Below are positions 48,734 through 59,617 of a DNA stretch of 64,000 bases, piece after piece. The position numbers and the translations under genes are program-made. The notes below the pieces were generated by a model, which did no database searches, had not been told where the DNA came from, and was given only the letters and a program-made list of their open reading frames with translations. Position 1 is the stretch's first letter, and the number at the start of each line of letters is the position of its first letter. This stretch comes from Rallus limicola (Eukaryota > Chordata > Aves > Gruiformes > Rallidae), in the NCBI GenBank assembly GCA_022605955.1, contig JAKCOZ010000007.1, forward strand, positions 10,235,501 to 10,299,500. Direction: 5' to 3'.

Positions 48734-48814
48734 CTGAGCTGGAAGGGGACTGGACGTTTGTGGTGCCTGGGATGCAGTGCTGAGTTGCGGCTGTGGTGGA
48801 GGTAGGCTGCAGAT
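48734..48814 (-). CDS. NOL4: Candidate NOL4 cassette exon (27 codons, phase 1-1)
   Basis: On the minus strand the acceptor GTCTCCATTTCTCTACACAG (AG at 48816-48815) and the donor AGCTCAG/GTGAGTCC (GT at 48733-48732) bound exactly 81 nt. Entered in phase 1 from the exon at 52845, the frame is open: D-L-Q-P-T-S-T-T-A-A-T-Q at the start, ending N-V-Q-S-P-S-S-S. It leaves in phase 1, re-forming the Gly before PTDLS. Skipping or including it therefore keeps the C-terminus intact. The Ser/Thr/Pro/Gln composition fits the adjacent linker. In the same frame the intron has a stop about 48 nt before the exon and another soon after the donor, so the open stretch is confined to the exon. I do not recall this segment in human NOL4, and a pseudoexon remains possible. 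Confidence 0.5.
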
Positions 48815-51800
48815 CTGTGTAGAGAAATGGAGACACAACAGCTGCTTTGTCTTACCATGACAGGAGGGCATGTCCTTCATGTCTGAAACACCCTCTTTTT
48901 ACACACACAAAGGGAAGTGACTGACATGGGTGCCTAGAAAACCACGCAATAGTGCAGAAGAAACAGCCCAAAATCACCTCCAGGAAACCCGGGAATGTCA
49001 GTAGAAACACTCTCCACACCTCTTAGTGAAAATGAACTTGAGCAAATGAAGTGTCTGTGAAGAGCAAGGCTCTGACAAGCCTGCCCTGGCTTCAGAAAGT
49101 GCTGACAGCTGCCAGTCATTGGGAGAGAGCAGACGGTGACCCACTAGACAGAAACATGTGGGGAGATGGGGCAGTCCCACTCCATCGAGAGAGGCTCAGG
49201 CAGCATGCAGGTTGCAGAAAGAGATTTTGCTTCAAACAGAGCAGCCTGCGTTCTGTCCTCACTCTCCTGCCCTCAAGCTGGTTGTCCCTCCAAGCTCAGC
49301 CCAGGTGTGATGGAACAGACCACCTGAAGCCTTTGTGGCTGACTAGGAGCTGGCAAGCAAGTTTTGTTTGCACCCACTGGGCTACCCACCCCACCTTGGA
49401 CATTCTCTGTTTAGTTCTATAGCAGGTACTGCATTAGCCTTAAATAAGAGAGTTGTGGAAATCCACCCTTCTCAAAGAGCAGCTCTCCTTTAACATCTAC
49501 AAGAATCAAAGAGAACATGCCCAAAGGCTTCTCATCTGCCCAAGTACAGGCTGACAGAAGCTCTGTCAACCCAGAGATTGCTTGGTGACAGGGTGAAGCT
49601 TTTCCAGCTGAGCTGGCTTGGCACAAAGGGTTTAAAAGCAGGGGAAAAACAGACCTTGGTGCTGCAAGCCCAAGCCTTTTCCTGCTGTTCCTGCTGTGCT
49701 TTTTTCCTGCCCACAATAAAGGAGGGGTCACTGTACAAGCTGTTGTGTTCTGCTTGCTCATATTGAGCAGCTGCATGAAGGATTGTCTCCTACACTTGTG
49801 TAAGGAGCTAATTACGGTTCTGCAATTAGCCATGTGGAAGGCCAGCGAGGAGGGAAGCACTGCAACAGCAGGCACAGAGAGCCAGAGCCACCAAGCAGTT
49901 GCGAAAGCAGATAGCTAAGTCTGTAAGGTGGGATCAGAGTAGGTATGAACTTTATAGGACGAAAAATAGCCAAATTAAATTAACCACGGCATACTAAATA
50001 CACACATCAGTTGGACAACTAGATAGGAGAGCTAATTGGACATAGTCATTATATTACTGCGGGGGAAAGTCCAAAAAAGGTATTTGAGCACTTAGCTTTA
50101 GTTAGCTTTTGCAACTTACCCTTTTTTCTGTCTTAGCAGATAGAAAATCACACTGTAGTTGCTTATACACATATCCAGGCTGAGGTGCATATTTATTTTT
50201 ACACTAGGAGAACATTTGTAAATGTGACCTCTGATGGGTTACTAAATTGAAAAGGCATTGCATTCTTAAATTACTTATTAAGTCCAGAAAACAATTCACA
50301 AGCAAATATCCTGCTCTCCAGAGAGGGAACTCATTAACCATTGTAACAGCCTTGCATGTGTTTGGAACAAGAGTCCTTGAAACAGAATAATGATTGCAAA
50401 CAACTGTCCTGTGAAGTCTGTCAGGAGGGCAATGGTTGCCCCTCTCAACTGCAACTCCATCCACTCCTCTTAGTCTACAAATGAAAAAGCAATTATCCAT
50501 TAACATATCAGAGAGAACTGAAAGATCCCAGAGAACTGGCCTCCAAGTCCTCTCATTTCTCCTGTAGGGAAACCAGTTAATGGAGCCACAGCACTTGATC
50601 CTCAATAGCCAAGAGGTAATCGGGTTGGTTATTGCTTGCTTTTGTGTCAATGAAACTAAGAAACTGATGGAGTTGCCTTTCCAAAACTTTCCTAATGATT
50701 TTCCTGAAATGGCAGGTGGGTCACAAATCAGCAGCCATCTAGATTGTCAGCATCAACAACTGGTTTCCAAGTGCTGGCACACAGACGTTTGGTGCACGGA
50801 GCTTATGTGCTTTGGACCCTGTAGGATCCCTGTGGAGTAGACAGACACCTTTTCACAATGCTCCAACTATGCACAACCACCTGGAAGAGGTCCAATGGTT
50901 TACTAGTCTTCCAAAGTAAGGACACAGAGACAATAGTTTCCTGTGCAAGTAGGTAAAGGCAAGGAAGAAGAAATGCTTGAGCATATGTCAGTCTGCAAAC
51001 CATAGGCATCCACTGCTTCCTTCATTCCAGGGATGGAATGAAGGAAGGGAAATGCAGTGCATTGCACAGTTCCCTGGCTGTGTTAGCAGTGCAGTATCTG
51101 GCAGTGCCTGAGTTTGTTCTGCCCATTTAATCTTTAATTGTGAAAAAAAAAAACAGTGGAGTCCTCCACATTAAAGGCACAAAGAAGACGTTTCTTTTAA
51201 TCAGAAAGCAACACTGATTTATGTAGTTGAATTTGTACCTCATTTTTAAAAACTGCATGCTGAAGTGACATAGAATACTTCTGCCTAAATCTCACATATC
51301 ACTGAAAAATGGGACTTATGAAAATGTATCCTATTACACGAGGTTTGAAGGGATGAACAAGCACACAAACCAGTTGTGATTCCTCATAGTTTAAGATTAT
51401 GTAAAACAGGACAATTCTGATGGCTTCTGCTGACAAATAACACATGGGGAGTTTAATCCTGCTCTTAGTTGGGTGATAGAGCATATGCCAACTGTTTTCA
51501 GTGGGAACTGGCTCAGAGCTTCTCTGGTCACAATGTAAAAGACAATTTTAAAGTTCTTGTGCATTTTCCCAAGAAACCAGATTTCCATGGCCTGTCAGTC
51601 TGATGAAAACATCTGAGCAGAGATGGTATCCACTGCCTCAGATGTCTTCTTCATGCATAGGGAAATAATCGTAATGTTTGTTCACTCTCTTTAAGTCAAA
51701 GGCTTTTGACAACTAAAATATATTCTTTTAGAAAGTTTTTTTTAAAACTTAATGCAAGTCATTTACAAGTCTTTGAGGATTTTGAGGGTGAGGATGAGGA

Positions 51801-52844
51801 AGCAGAAGTGACTGAAGGTCACCAGAGCATACCAGTAACATCTTGTAGGCTGCAGCCCTGATAGAGTTTTGGAAATTGCTTAGCATGTTGAACATCGAGG
51901 CTGTAGCTGAAAATTACCATCTTGCCTAAATCAGCCCATGTACTCAAAGCAGCACTCTCCTCAGCCAGAGAGGGATTGACCAGGACAAAACCCCAGGGAT
52001 TTCTCTGTCTTCTGAGACATTTTTAAAATACTTTCTTGGAGGCAAGAGACCCTCAGTCTGGCAGAGTAATCATGTCCCTCTGACAGGTAGACAATACTCT
52101 TGTTATCAGAAGCTTGGCAAACCTTCTCCTTTGCTCTGAATTTGTATGAAATCAATATGGGGGACTATTTTTAAAAAAATAATACCATTTATTTACATTT
52201 GTTTGTTATGAAAGCTTGCTAATATAAGAAGAAAGGGCTGTTGTATAAATAAGTGACACCACTTCTTTTATCAGAGGGGTATGTGACCTAATTGGGACAC
52301 ATAATTACCTGCATCATTTTTAGTTTAGAGTATAGACAGATATGCTCATTTCTCATGTAACACTTGGCATGCCAGATCCTTACTTGTAGAAAATTAAAGC
52401 AGCTAGAGACACAATGTGAGAAATCTAGGTTGATTCATTTTTGTTACAAAATATGGAGTTCAGGGTTTTCAACCTCCAGCCACAAGGATACTAGTGGCCT
52501 CATTTTGTTATCAGTGTAGGAGAGGACAATAATGACAGGGTAGGTCCTCATAAAGTCATGCAAACCGACTGAAGATCTAACCTGGCATTTTTTAACTCAG
52601 CTTTGTTAGAGACTTCAGGTTCAGTCTCACCCTATTGTGAATTAGTCCCTAGAAACTGAAAGGAAACTAGCATGCAGTGAGCAAGTATTTTGCTCAGCAG
52701 TAGCTGTTTGCAGGATTGTATTCCTGCTCATTATCTGATAATAGCCAATGGATATTGAACCCCTTGGACTAGCTTTCTGTACAGCAGGAGGAAACATATG
52801 CACGAACACATACACACTCAGGCACATTCTGTAAGGAAACTCAC
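48815..52844 (-). other. NOL4: NOL4 intron (proximal part)
   Basis: The intron begins GTGAGTTTCC at 52844. It is repeat-poor. It contains a perfect 14-bp hairpin at 51016-51047 and, at about 49620-49750, a TTTAAAAG...CAATAAAGG arrangement that could be the edge of an unrecognised LTR. Frames of about 150 codons at 49875-49417 and 50650-50204 show no family. Confidence 0.7.
51016..51047. repeat. Perfect 14-bp hairpin with 4-nt loop
   Basis: CTTCCTTCATTCCA and TGGAATGAAGGAAG are exact reverse complements around GGGA. The arms are not simple-sequence. In the NOL4 transcript this would be an intronic stem. It is too short for a typical microRNA precursor. Confidence 0.92.
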
Positions 52845-53025
52845 CACTGCTAGATGCATCATTGAGATTTAGCAGCCCACCTCCGAGCCCTCTGTAACTA
52901 TGGTAACTGTAGGTCCCGTTGCCATTGATGTACAACACCTCCTGTGTGCTGGAAACAGCTGATGTTGAGTAAGTGACCTGGGCTGGCTCCTGTTTGTACT
53001 GTTTGTCAGCTGGAGCAGCCTCCTC
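52845..53025 (-). CDS. NOL4: NOL4, penultimate coding exon
   Basis: The acceptor CTTGTTTTTGCAG ends at 53026. The exon starts in phase 0 with GAG GAG GCT and runs 181 nt (60 codons plus one base) to AGCAGTG/GTGAGTTT. It encodes EEAAPADKQYKQEPAQ, then a Ser/Thr stretch, then LYINGNGTYSYHSYRGLGGG and LLNLNDASSS, a Gly/Tyr-rich segment characteristic of the NOL4 C-terminal half. The leftover G joins GT of the last exon (Gly), or AT of the candidate cassette exon (Asp). The preceding exon is outside the window or not recognised, so the phase on that side is taken from the frame alone. Confidence 0.92.
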
Positions 53026-56000
53026 CTGCAAAAACAAGGAACAGATTTGAATTATTGTTACATTTTACCTTGCACGGGAGGGACTTTTCCATGTTAAGAC
53101 TCCACATCTATTGCTTTCACAAAAGAATAATACATGTTAAACAAGCACAGTTGTGTTTGTGATTGACCCAGTATCAGCTGAAATGAAACAACAGCAATAA
53201 AGCAACAACACAGGTTTCCTACAAATCTGAGAATATTCATTTATTTGTGCTCCACAAGCCAACCACACTGTTTCTCAAAGGAGAAGATGTAACCTCTTAC
53301 TCTGAAGAGCTCACAGTCTCCTGCAAAGCTCAACTCTGTCCAGAAATAGCGTAGGGAAAGATAGAAAAAAGGCATTACTGTCAGTCTGTGTACAGAAGTG
53401 ACTCTTCCAAGCCAGGGAATCATATCTGTCTTGGTAAGACAAACCAATACAGGATGCACTAACTACTTGTTTTGATGTATCAGCCTCAGAAATGACAGTA
53501 AGAATGGGATAAAATAGCATCTCCTGTGTTTGCAGGGGCTGAGCGAGCATCCATCCACAGAAGGGCCAAGTGGCAAGGATGCCTCTACAAATGAGACTTG
53601 AAAGCATTTGTCATCTGTGTATGAGCGGTGACTGTACACCATGAGTTCCCCTCAGTGCTTCCTGTTTGCCTCTTAGATGCTTGCATAATATTTAACAGGA
53701 TTTAGCACAACGGCCCTCCAGTTTTTCCCTAAAGGAGATCATGTTTCAGGTGAAAGTTATTTTTTTCCCCATCTGCATTTGCTGTACCTACTGCTTAGAG
53801 CACCTCAGCTCCACTCATGATCACAGAATGCCCCTGTGGCAACTTCAGCAACGACACAGATGAAAATAAGAAAAGCATTAAGAGAAGATTTAATGTGATT
53901 TCATAGATGGAAACAAGGAAAAAAACCATCAGCGTGTGACTGCTCAGCCCATCACAGGGACCTGAGTGCCAAGATTTCTGATTTAGTCTGCAAATGTATT
54001 TGAACTTTTTCCTTGTTTCTTTTAACTTGCAGACTTTTTTATGGGCCTTATTTTACACTGCTATCTGATGAAAATATATTTAAGTGATTTTAAATAAAAG
54101 GGATCTACAAAAGGTAAGTATTTTAAAAAGTAGAGGTGAGAATGTTTGCAGACCTTTTCTGTGTAGTTAACTGAAAAATGATCTGTTAGCATTTTCTCCT
54201 CTTTCTGTAAGATATTGCCCATTTTACGCTTCTCTCTTCTGCATGACCCTTTTATGGTTGCTAAATATACTAAACTTATTAAGAATGCAATAAAGTATCT
54301 CAAACCTTTTTGACACCGTTTGCTTAGTAAGAATGTATGTACCGGCACAGAGTCAAATAGTGCAGTGTCTAGTCCTCAGTGTTGAAGCAAAAAGGGCTGT
54401 GAAGCAGCTCTCCTACTTGCATTAGGAGCAGTTCCATCAGTTCCACCTCTAAAATAAGACACAACCAACTTCTCTGAGATTAAGATATCCCTTTCTTGTA
54501 GATATTTATTGGTTAAAGAAAGTTGGGCATAACTGAGATGACTCAGGAGAAGGAATATATATTATTAACAGAAAATTTAATATTTAATACAAAACACTGA
54601 ACCAGGAGATAATTAATTCCATAAACAATCAGAACGAGGCCTCTTGGGCGCTAATATGAGCCGAGGCGAAGCTTTGCAGTTTTCAGTGAGTCGGCCAAAC
54701 TGGTCTCCTATGCATTTTCTTAAGTAATAATAGGCTTAAACAAAGGACCAAAATTACAATGCATTTTTGCCAGGAATCCAACTTTAATATCCTTTACCTT
54801 TCATCTCCAAGGGTCATTGCTGTCTCTTACAAAAGAAAATTTATTCTTTTCTGTAAGAAAATATTCATAAGCTATACAGCAAAGTTCTAGCTTGGCAACA
54901 AAGCTTCAGTCATCATCCAAATCTTTAGCACTCTCAAGGCTGAGATGTTCCGTATCCTTTTGTCTAAAACTAGATGATACTTCCTGCCATAGGCTCACTC
55001 AGAGCCTCATTTTGTTCTCATGAAGAACAGTAAGGGATCTTCTGCAAATTTATCAATGACTGGACTGTGTTCAAGGAATACAGTGCAAATGGGACTGACT
55101 CCTCCAGCTGAGCAGAGTATCTTTGGGCCTGTCTCCTTATCCTGACTGCCTGGAACCCACAAGTTTGCTGTCCCTCAACTTATACACTCTCTGGAGCCCC
55201 TCTAGTCACTGCACTGAAAACCTCACTGAGTTTATTGGCTTCTAGGAGAGCAAAGCAAGCAAAGCCTGGCCGGAAGGCACAGCAGGGCTGCTCAGTGTGC
55301 CTTGGTACTAGCACATGGCCAAGAAGTAGGAGAGGGAATACTGGCTTCCTGTTGCGATACATGGTGAAGAGGCGGAAAATTTGGGATACAAGCTCTCTGC
55401 TAGCTGTGGTGAAGAGGGGACCTGAACTCAGAGCTGCAATCTCCTAGCAACCAGGCTCAAAGCAAAAGTGTGGTGGGAGTCTCACTGAAGCTGTGTCACT
55501 GTGGAAAAAAGATGCACAATTCATAGGGCTACAGAGATTGTAAACAGAAAGGGAACCTGACTCAGTTTCCTTTCAGAGAGGGGCTGCCCTGGGAGGCTTC
55601 CAGTTCTGCTACCTTCCAGCTGCTCCCTAACACAAAATTCAGAAGCTGCTCTGAGGTTGAGAATCGGTGGCAACGGCTGCTCTGCCTACGGGGGATCTGC
55701 AACACCATGGTGTGCCATGGGCTGGGGCTTGGGGTGTAACCCAGGCATCCTGGTGGGGAAGGCACTTCTTGAGGGGTGAAAGAGGTGGAGCAGGATGCTG
55801 AGCCCAGGACTCCTGGTTCTGCGTATGAGCTTTAATCTTGGCCACAACAGAAAAGGTCCTTCTCTAAATATTATACTTATTTTTAAAACACAGACCAATC
55901 ACTTGTACCTAGGCGATGAAAAAGTTGCCATACCTTTCAGTCTTGAAATCTGTGCATCATCAAAGTGCTTATCTCAGTGCTTCAGGATGACTAAATGCAG

Positions 56001-57509
56001 AAGCAAGGAAGCATTTTTTGGCAAGCATTTCCTGAGCAGGCTCAGGTGTCAGCCTGACCAGTAGGATTACGAACCATTAGCCTGGTCCCAGGGGGTAAGG
56101 TGTTACCTCTAGTACATTTCCCTGGGATTTAAGCATTTTTCAGAAATGTTTTTACTTCAAAAGGCAAAACTGTCTCCTTCCTTGCAGCCACACCAAGAAT
56201 AAAGAAGCCAGGCTCTCTCCCTGGGGAGAGAAAATATGAATATGATACTCACTTTTGTACGCCTGACATTTATTCTGTAGAGAGTCATCCTCCTCTTTCT
56301 TTTCATCTTAATTGTTTTTGTTTTTAAATTATTGTAGAAATTAAGCAGAGTGTTGTTTCAGAACTGAGTTTTTTTCAGTCTGTGTTAGTCACCAGCACTT
56401 CTTATTTCCCCCTATATTATTATATTTACACTGTTTAAAATGGTATTTTTTAAAATATTTTAATTTCAGAACAATGAGTAACAATTAACTATTTCTTAAT
56501 GTTTGACCTAACTACTTGGAGCACATGCTCTTGTAAGTCATAACAAATTAATAAAAACTGCAAAGCATTAACTAGCCATTTTTAAACTCTTTATAATTTA
56601 CCTTTAATAAGTATGGACAAGATGTAAAACATTTGTCCATCTAGAATTTGACTTACACAATCTTCATTTTGTGTATGTCAATGGAAATGAGTCATCCTAA
56701 CAATACTTCTCAATTTATTTTGGAGGAGAAGTAATTTAAATCCTGAGCATAAAATCTGGAAAATGATGGAAATCATAGAAATGTAAAAATACCCTTTAAG
56801 TACAAGAGCATGCTAAAATACAAAGTTATCTGTTCACCTGAAAAACTGGAAGCATGAAGTACATACTGTGATCCTCAGCTTGGTATGTGTCTGAGGTACC
56901 TATGTTTTAGCTTTATGCCTGGGCCCCTACTAGGACAACACAATTTTTTTCCTTAAAAGAGCACATAGATGTATTTTGTAAATTTGATTTTTAATCACAC
57001 ATGCAATTAAGAAACCCTCTAAGGACACTTCCTACTAAGAAAAGATGTCAAGAACTATTGCATAACCTGTATATTGAAGAAACCCTGCTCTGCTTAGACT
57101 GATATTCTGAGCAGCTAATGAATAGTTTAAAAGGAAATGCCATCCACAGCGACGCAGATGATAGTGCAGAATGTTAGGACGGTGGTACAAACAGCAAAGC
57201 TCACTGGCAGTGCCCCAGCCTCCTGTTCCCCACACCAGCAGAGGCACAGCATATACTTTTCAAAAAGTCTGTCCTTCTTGGAACCCACTCTAACAATGCT
57301 GTTGCTTCTTTCTGTTCCCCATCTCCTTCATCACCACCATCAAAATAATATGAAGATGTAATAGCTTGTTAAAATAAAAAGCCCTAGCAAATCTGGGCTA
57401 CACTGGGTTTTGATCCCATGTATGCACAAGTGTCAGGAATTCTGTATTCCCATTAAGAGCAGAGCTATTGTCTTGGCTCCACTGTCAGCAACAGGCATTG
57501 CTAGCCTGT
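53026..57509 (-). other. NOL4: NOL4 upstream intron, no further exon seen
   Basis: I looked for the next upstream exon on the minus strand and found no acceptor/donor pair with a convincing frame. A 22-nt segment at 56276-56255, between CTCTACAG and GTGAGTATC, is too short to argue for. About 56300-56850 is strongly AT-rich with no repeat recognised. Confidence 0.6.
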
Positions 57510-58276
57510 AAATGTAAATCCCTAAAGGCGGATGCGGGGGATGACCTGTTGGAGAGGAGCTCTTTGAAGGACCTGGGGGTCCTGGTGGATGACAGGTTGG
57601 TCAGGAGCCAGCAATATGTCCTGGTGGCTAAGAGAGCCAATGGGATCCTGGGGTGCACCAAAAGGAGCGTGGCCAGCAGGTCAAAGGAGGTGATCCTCCC
57701 CCTCTATATTGCCCTGGTCAGGCCCCACCTGGAGGATTGTGTCCAGTTCTGGGCTCCTTGATATAAAAAAGACAGGGATCTCCTGGAGAGAGTCCAGAGG
57801 AGGGCTATGAAGATGATTAAAGGACTGGAGCATCTCCCCTATGAGGAAAGGCTGAGCAAGCTGGGACTGTTCAGTCTTGAGAAAAGAATACTGAGAGGGG
57901 ATCTGATTAATATTTATAAATATCTCAAGTGTGGGACACGGGGGAAATGGCCAGTCTCTTCTCAGTGGTCTGTGGGGACAGGACAAGGGGCAATGGCTGC
58001 AAGTTGGAGCACAGGAAGTTCCGCACCAACATGCGGAAGAACTTTTACACAGTGAGGGTGACAGAGCCCTGGGACAGGCTGCCCAGGGAGGTGGTGGATA
58101 TCTCCTTCTGGATATCTTGGTGGTGGATATCTTGAATATCTCCTTCTCTGGAGATATTCAAGACCCGTCTGGACGCCTGCCTGTGCAGTATGAGCTAGGG
58201 AGCTGCTTTGGCAGGGGGGTTGGACCTGACAATCTCTCAAAGTCCCTTCCAACTCCTATGATTCTGTGATTCTGTG
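57510..58276 (+). mobile_element. CR1 LINE, relatively well preserved 3' part
   Basis: A 0.77-kb 5'-truncated copy, antisense to NOL4. The RT C-terminal tail is readable in one frame ([31 protein letters not shown]) before a stop at 57760. The 3' part reads CACAGTGAGGGTGACAGAGC, ACAGGCTGCCCAGGGAGGTG and GGGGGGTTGGACCTGACAAT, and ends ATTCTGTG ATTCTGTG at 58276. Inside it, a GGTGGTGGATATCT unit is duplicated 29 bp apart (58090 and 58119), which the family lacks. It is the least diverged CR1 here. Confidence 0.93.
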
Positions 58277-59211
58277 AGCCTGCAAGCACACCGACTCACC
58301 TGGACAATGCCAGCTGACCATAATAAAACTTCCCCAACAAGAACATAAATGGTAACGTAGCAAAAACAGCAAAGCCGGTGCCATGCCTTTAACTGCTGCT
58401 TTTGTGAAGTGCAGTGTCTACCAGACTGACAAATCAACAATGCTGAGAATGACAGCTTTTAACTGCCCCTGTGTCAAGGTGATCATTTTCCCACTCAAAT
58501 AGAAAAGAAACGAAAAGGCAAACACACTTTTGCCTCATGTTTCTTACTGCATTCTTTTTTTAATACGTTAAACTGAAAAATGTGACTTGGCTGTTGTGCT
58601 TGTCAATAAATACTTCTCTTCGAATACCACTTTGAGGTTAGGAAAACTCACATGCAGATTAGTCTTCAAACAAATAGGCAAGCCACGGGCCCAATATTTG
58701 CATATGGTCTTCCATTTTTTTCTGCATAGGAAAAAAAATTCATTCACATGAAAAAACAAAACACTCTTTCATGTGCTTTAAACTTTTTTTTTTAGCCTCA
58801 ATAGCTTGTAGCATGGCTTTAGAAGAAAAAAGATAATGTTTCATGTATTTTTTCCATTTGGAACCACCAATTTATTTCTATTTTTGAATCAAAAGTAAAA
58901 TAAATAGAAACACATGATTAAACCATGTAGTGCTTTTCAAAGCATACCCAATTAATCCTCACAATACTCATGTTAGATGGGACTTTTATCACTGCTTTTC
59001 AGATGGTGAGATTCTGGCAACAAGACAACCTTAAACTAGCCTTACCTAATACGTAAGGCGTTTGAGTTCTGCAATCATAACAACATAACATTGTTCTCTT
59101 TGTGTCATTTAATTTTTAAAATAATGGGTAGAAACTCAGGAGTTCCATGAGGCATGCTGGCAAATCTGCAGGAGGCAGAGGGGCTGGGAGCTCCTGGACC
59201 ATCTCAGCTCT

Positions 59212-59262
59212 TGTGCAGAGAAGCTGCTGCTGGGGCAAGCAGCAATCTCCACCTGCACAGAG
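59212..59262. repeat. 51-bp dispersed repeat, copy 1
   Basis: Aligns without gaps to 62143-62193 with 41 of 51 bases identical. The ends TGTGCAG and CTGCACA are reverse complements, so each copy can close into a stem. No similarity continues outside. Confidence 0.7.
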
Positions 59263-59569
59263 CAAGGTGTTTAGAGGACGAGCCAAAGCTCATCCTGGTT
59301 CCCACAGCAGGGCCCAGAATATGGCCCATTCTTAGACACCTGGAGATCCCTGCCGTCTCCCTGCCCGTGACCAGATCACATATATATACCTTGTGCTCTG
59401 TCCCCTCAAACGTACTTCATACAGCTTCTGCAGAATCGCCGAATCCTCATCCCATTCTTCTTTCTTCTCCAGTTTCACCTTCTACCCTCCATCTCAGTTT
59501 CAGTCTCCTTGCCTAGCAAATCCTAATCTCTTTTTCCCAAACAAGTCTGTTGATGCCTGATACCTGGGC

Positions 59570-59617
59570 AGCTTCAGCAACACAAGCCCTTTCAGCTTCG
59601 GCAACACAAGCCCTTTC
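59570..59617. repeat. 24-bp tandem duplication
   Basis: Two copies of a 24-mer (AGCTTC, A or G, GCAACACAAGCCCTTTC) with a single mismatch. Confidence 0.93.

Noticed and set aside
49417..49875. 152-codon open frame on the minus strand
   Set aside because: It has no recognisable domain, no matching splice sites, and low-complexity mixed composition. One or two frames of this length are expected by chance in 64 kb on six frames.
50204..50650. 148-codon open frame on the minus strand within the NOL4 intron
   Set aside because: It has no NOL4-like sequence, no exon boundaries in phase and no recognisable motif.
57468..57761. 97-codon open frame that could be read as a gene
   Set aside because: From about codon 15 it is the C-terminal tail of CR1 reverse transcriptase, so it is part of the LINE copy.
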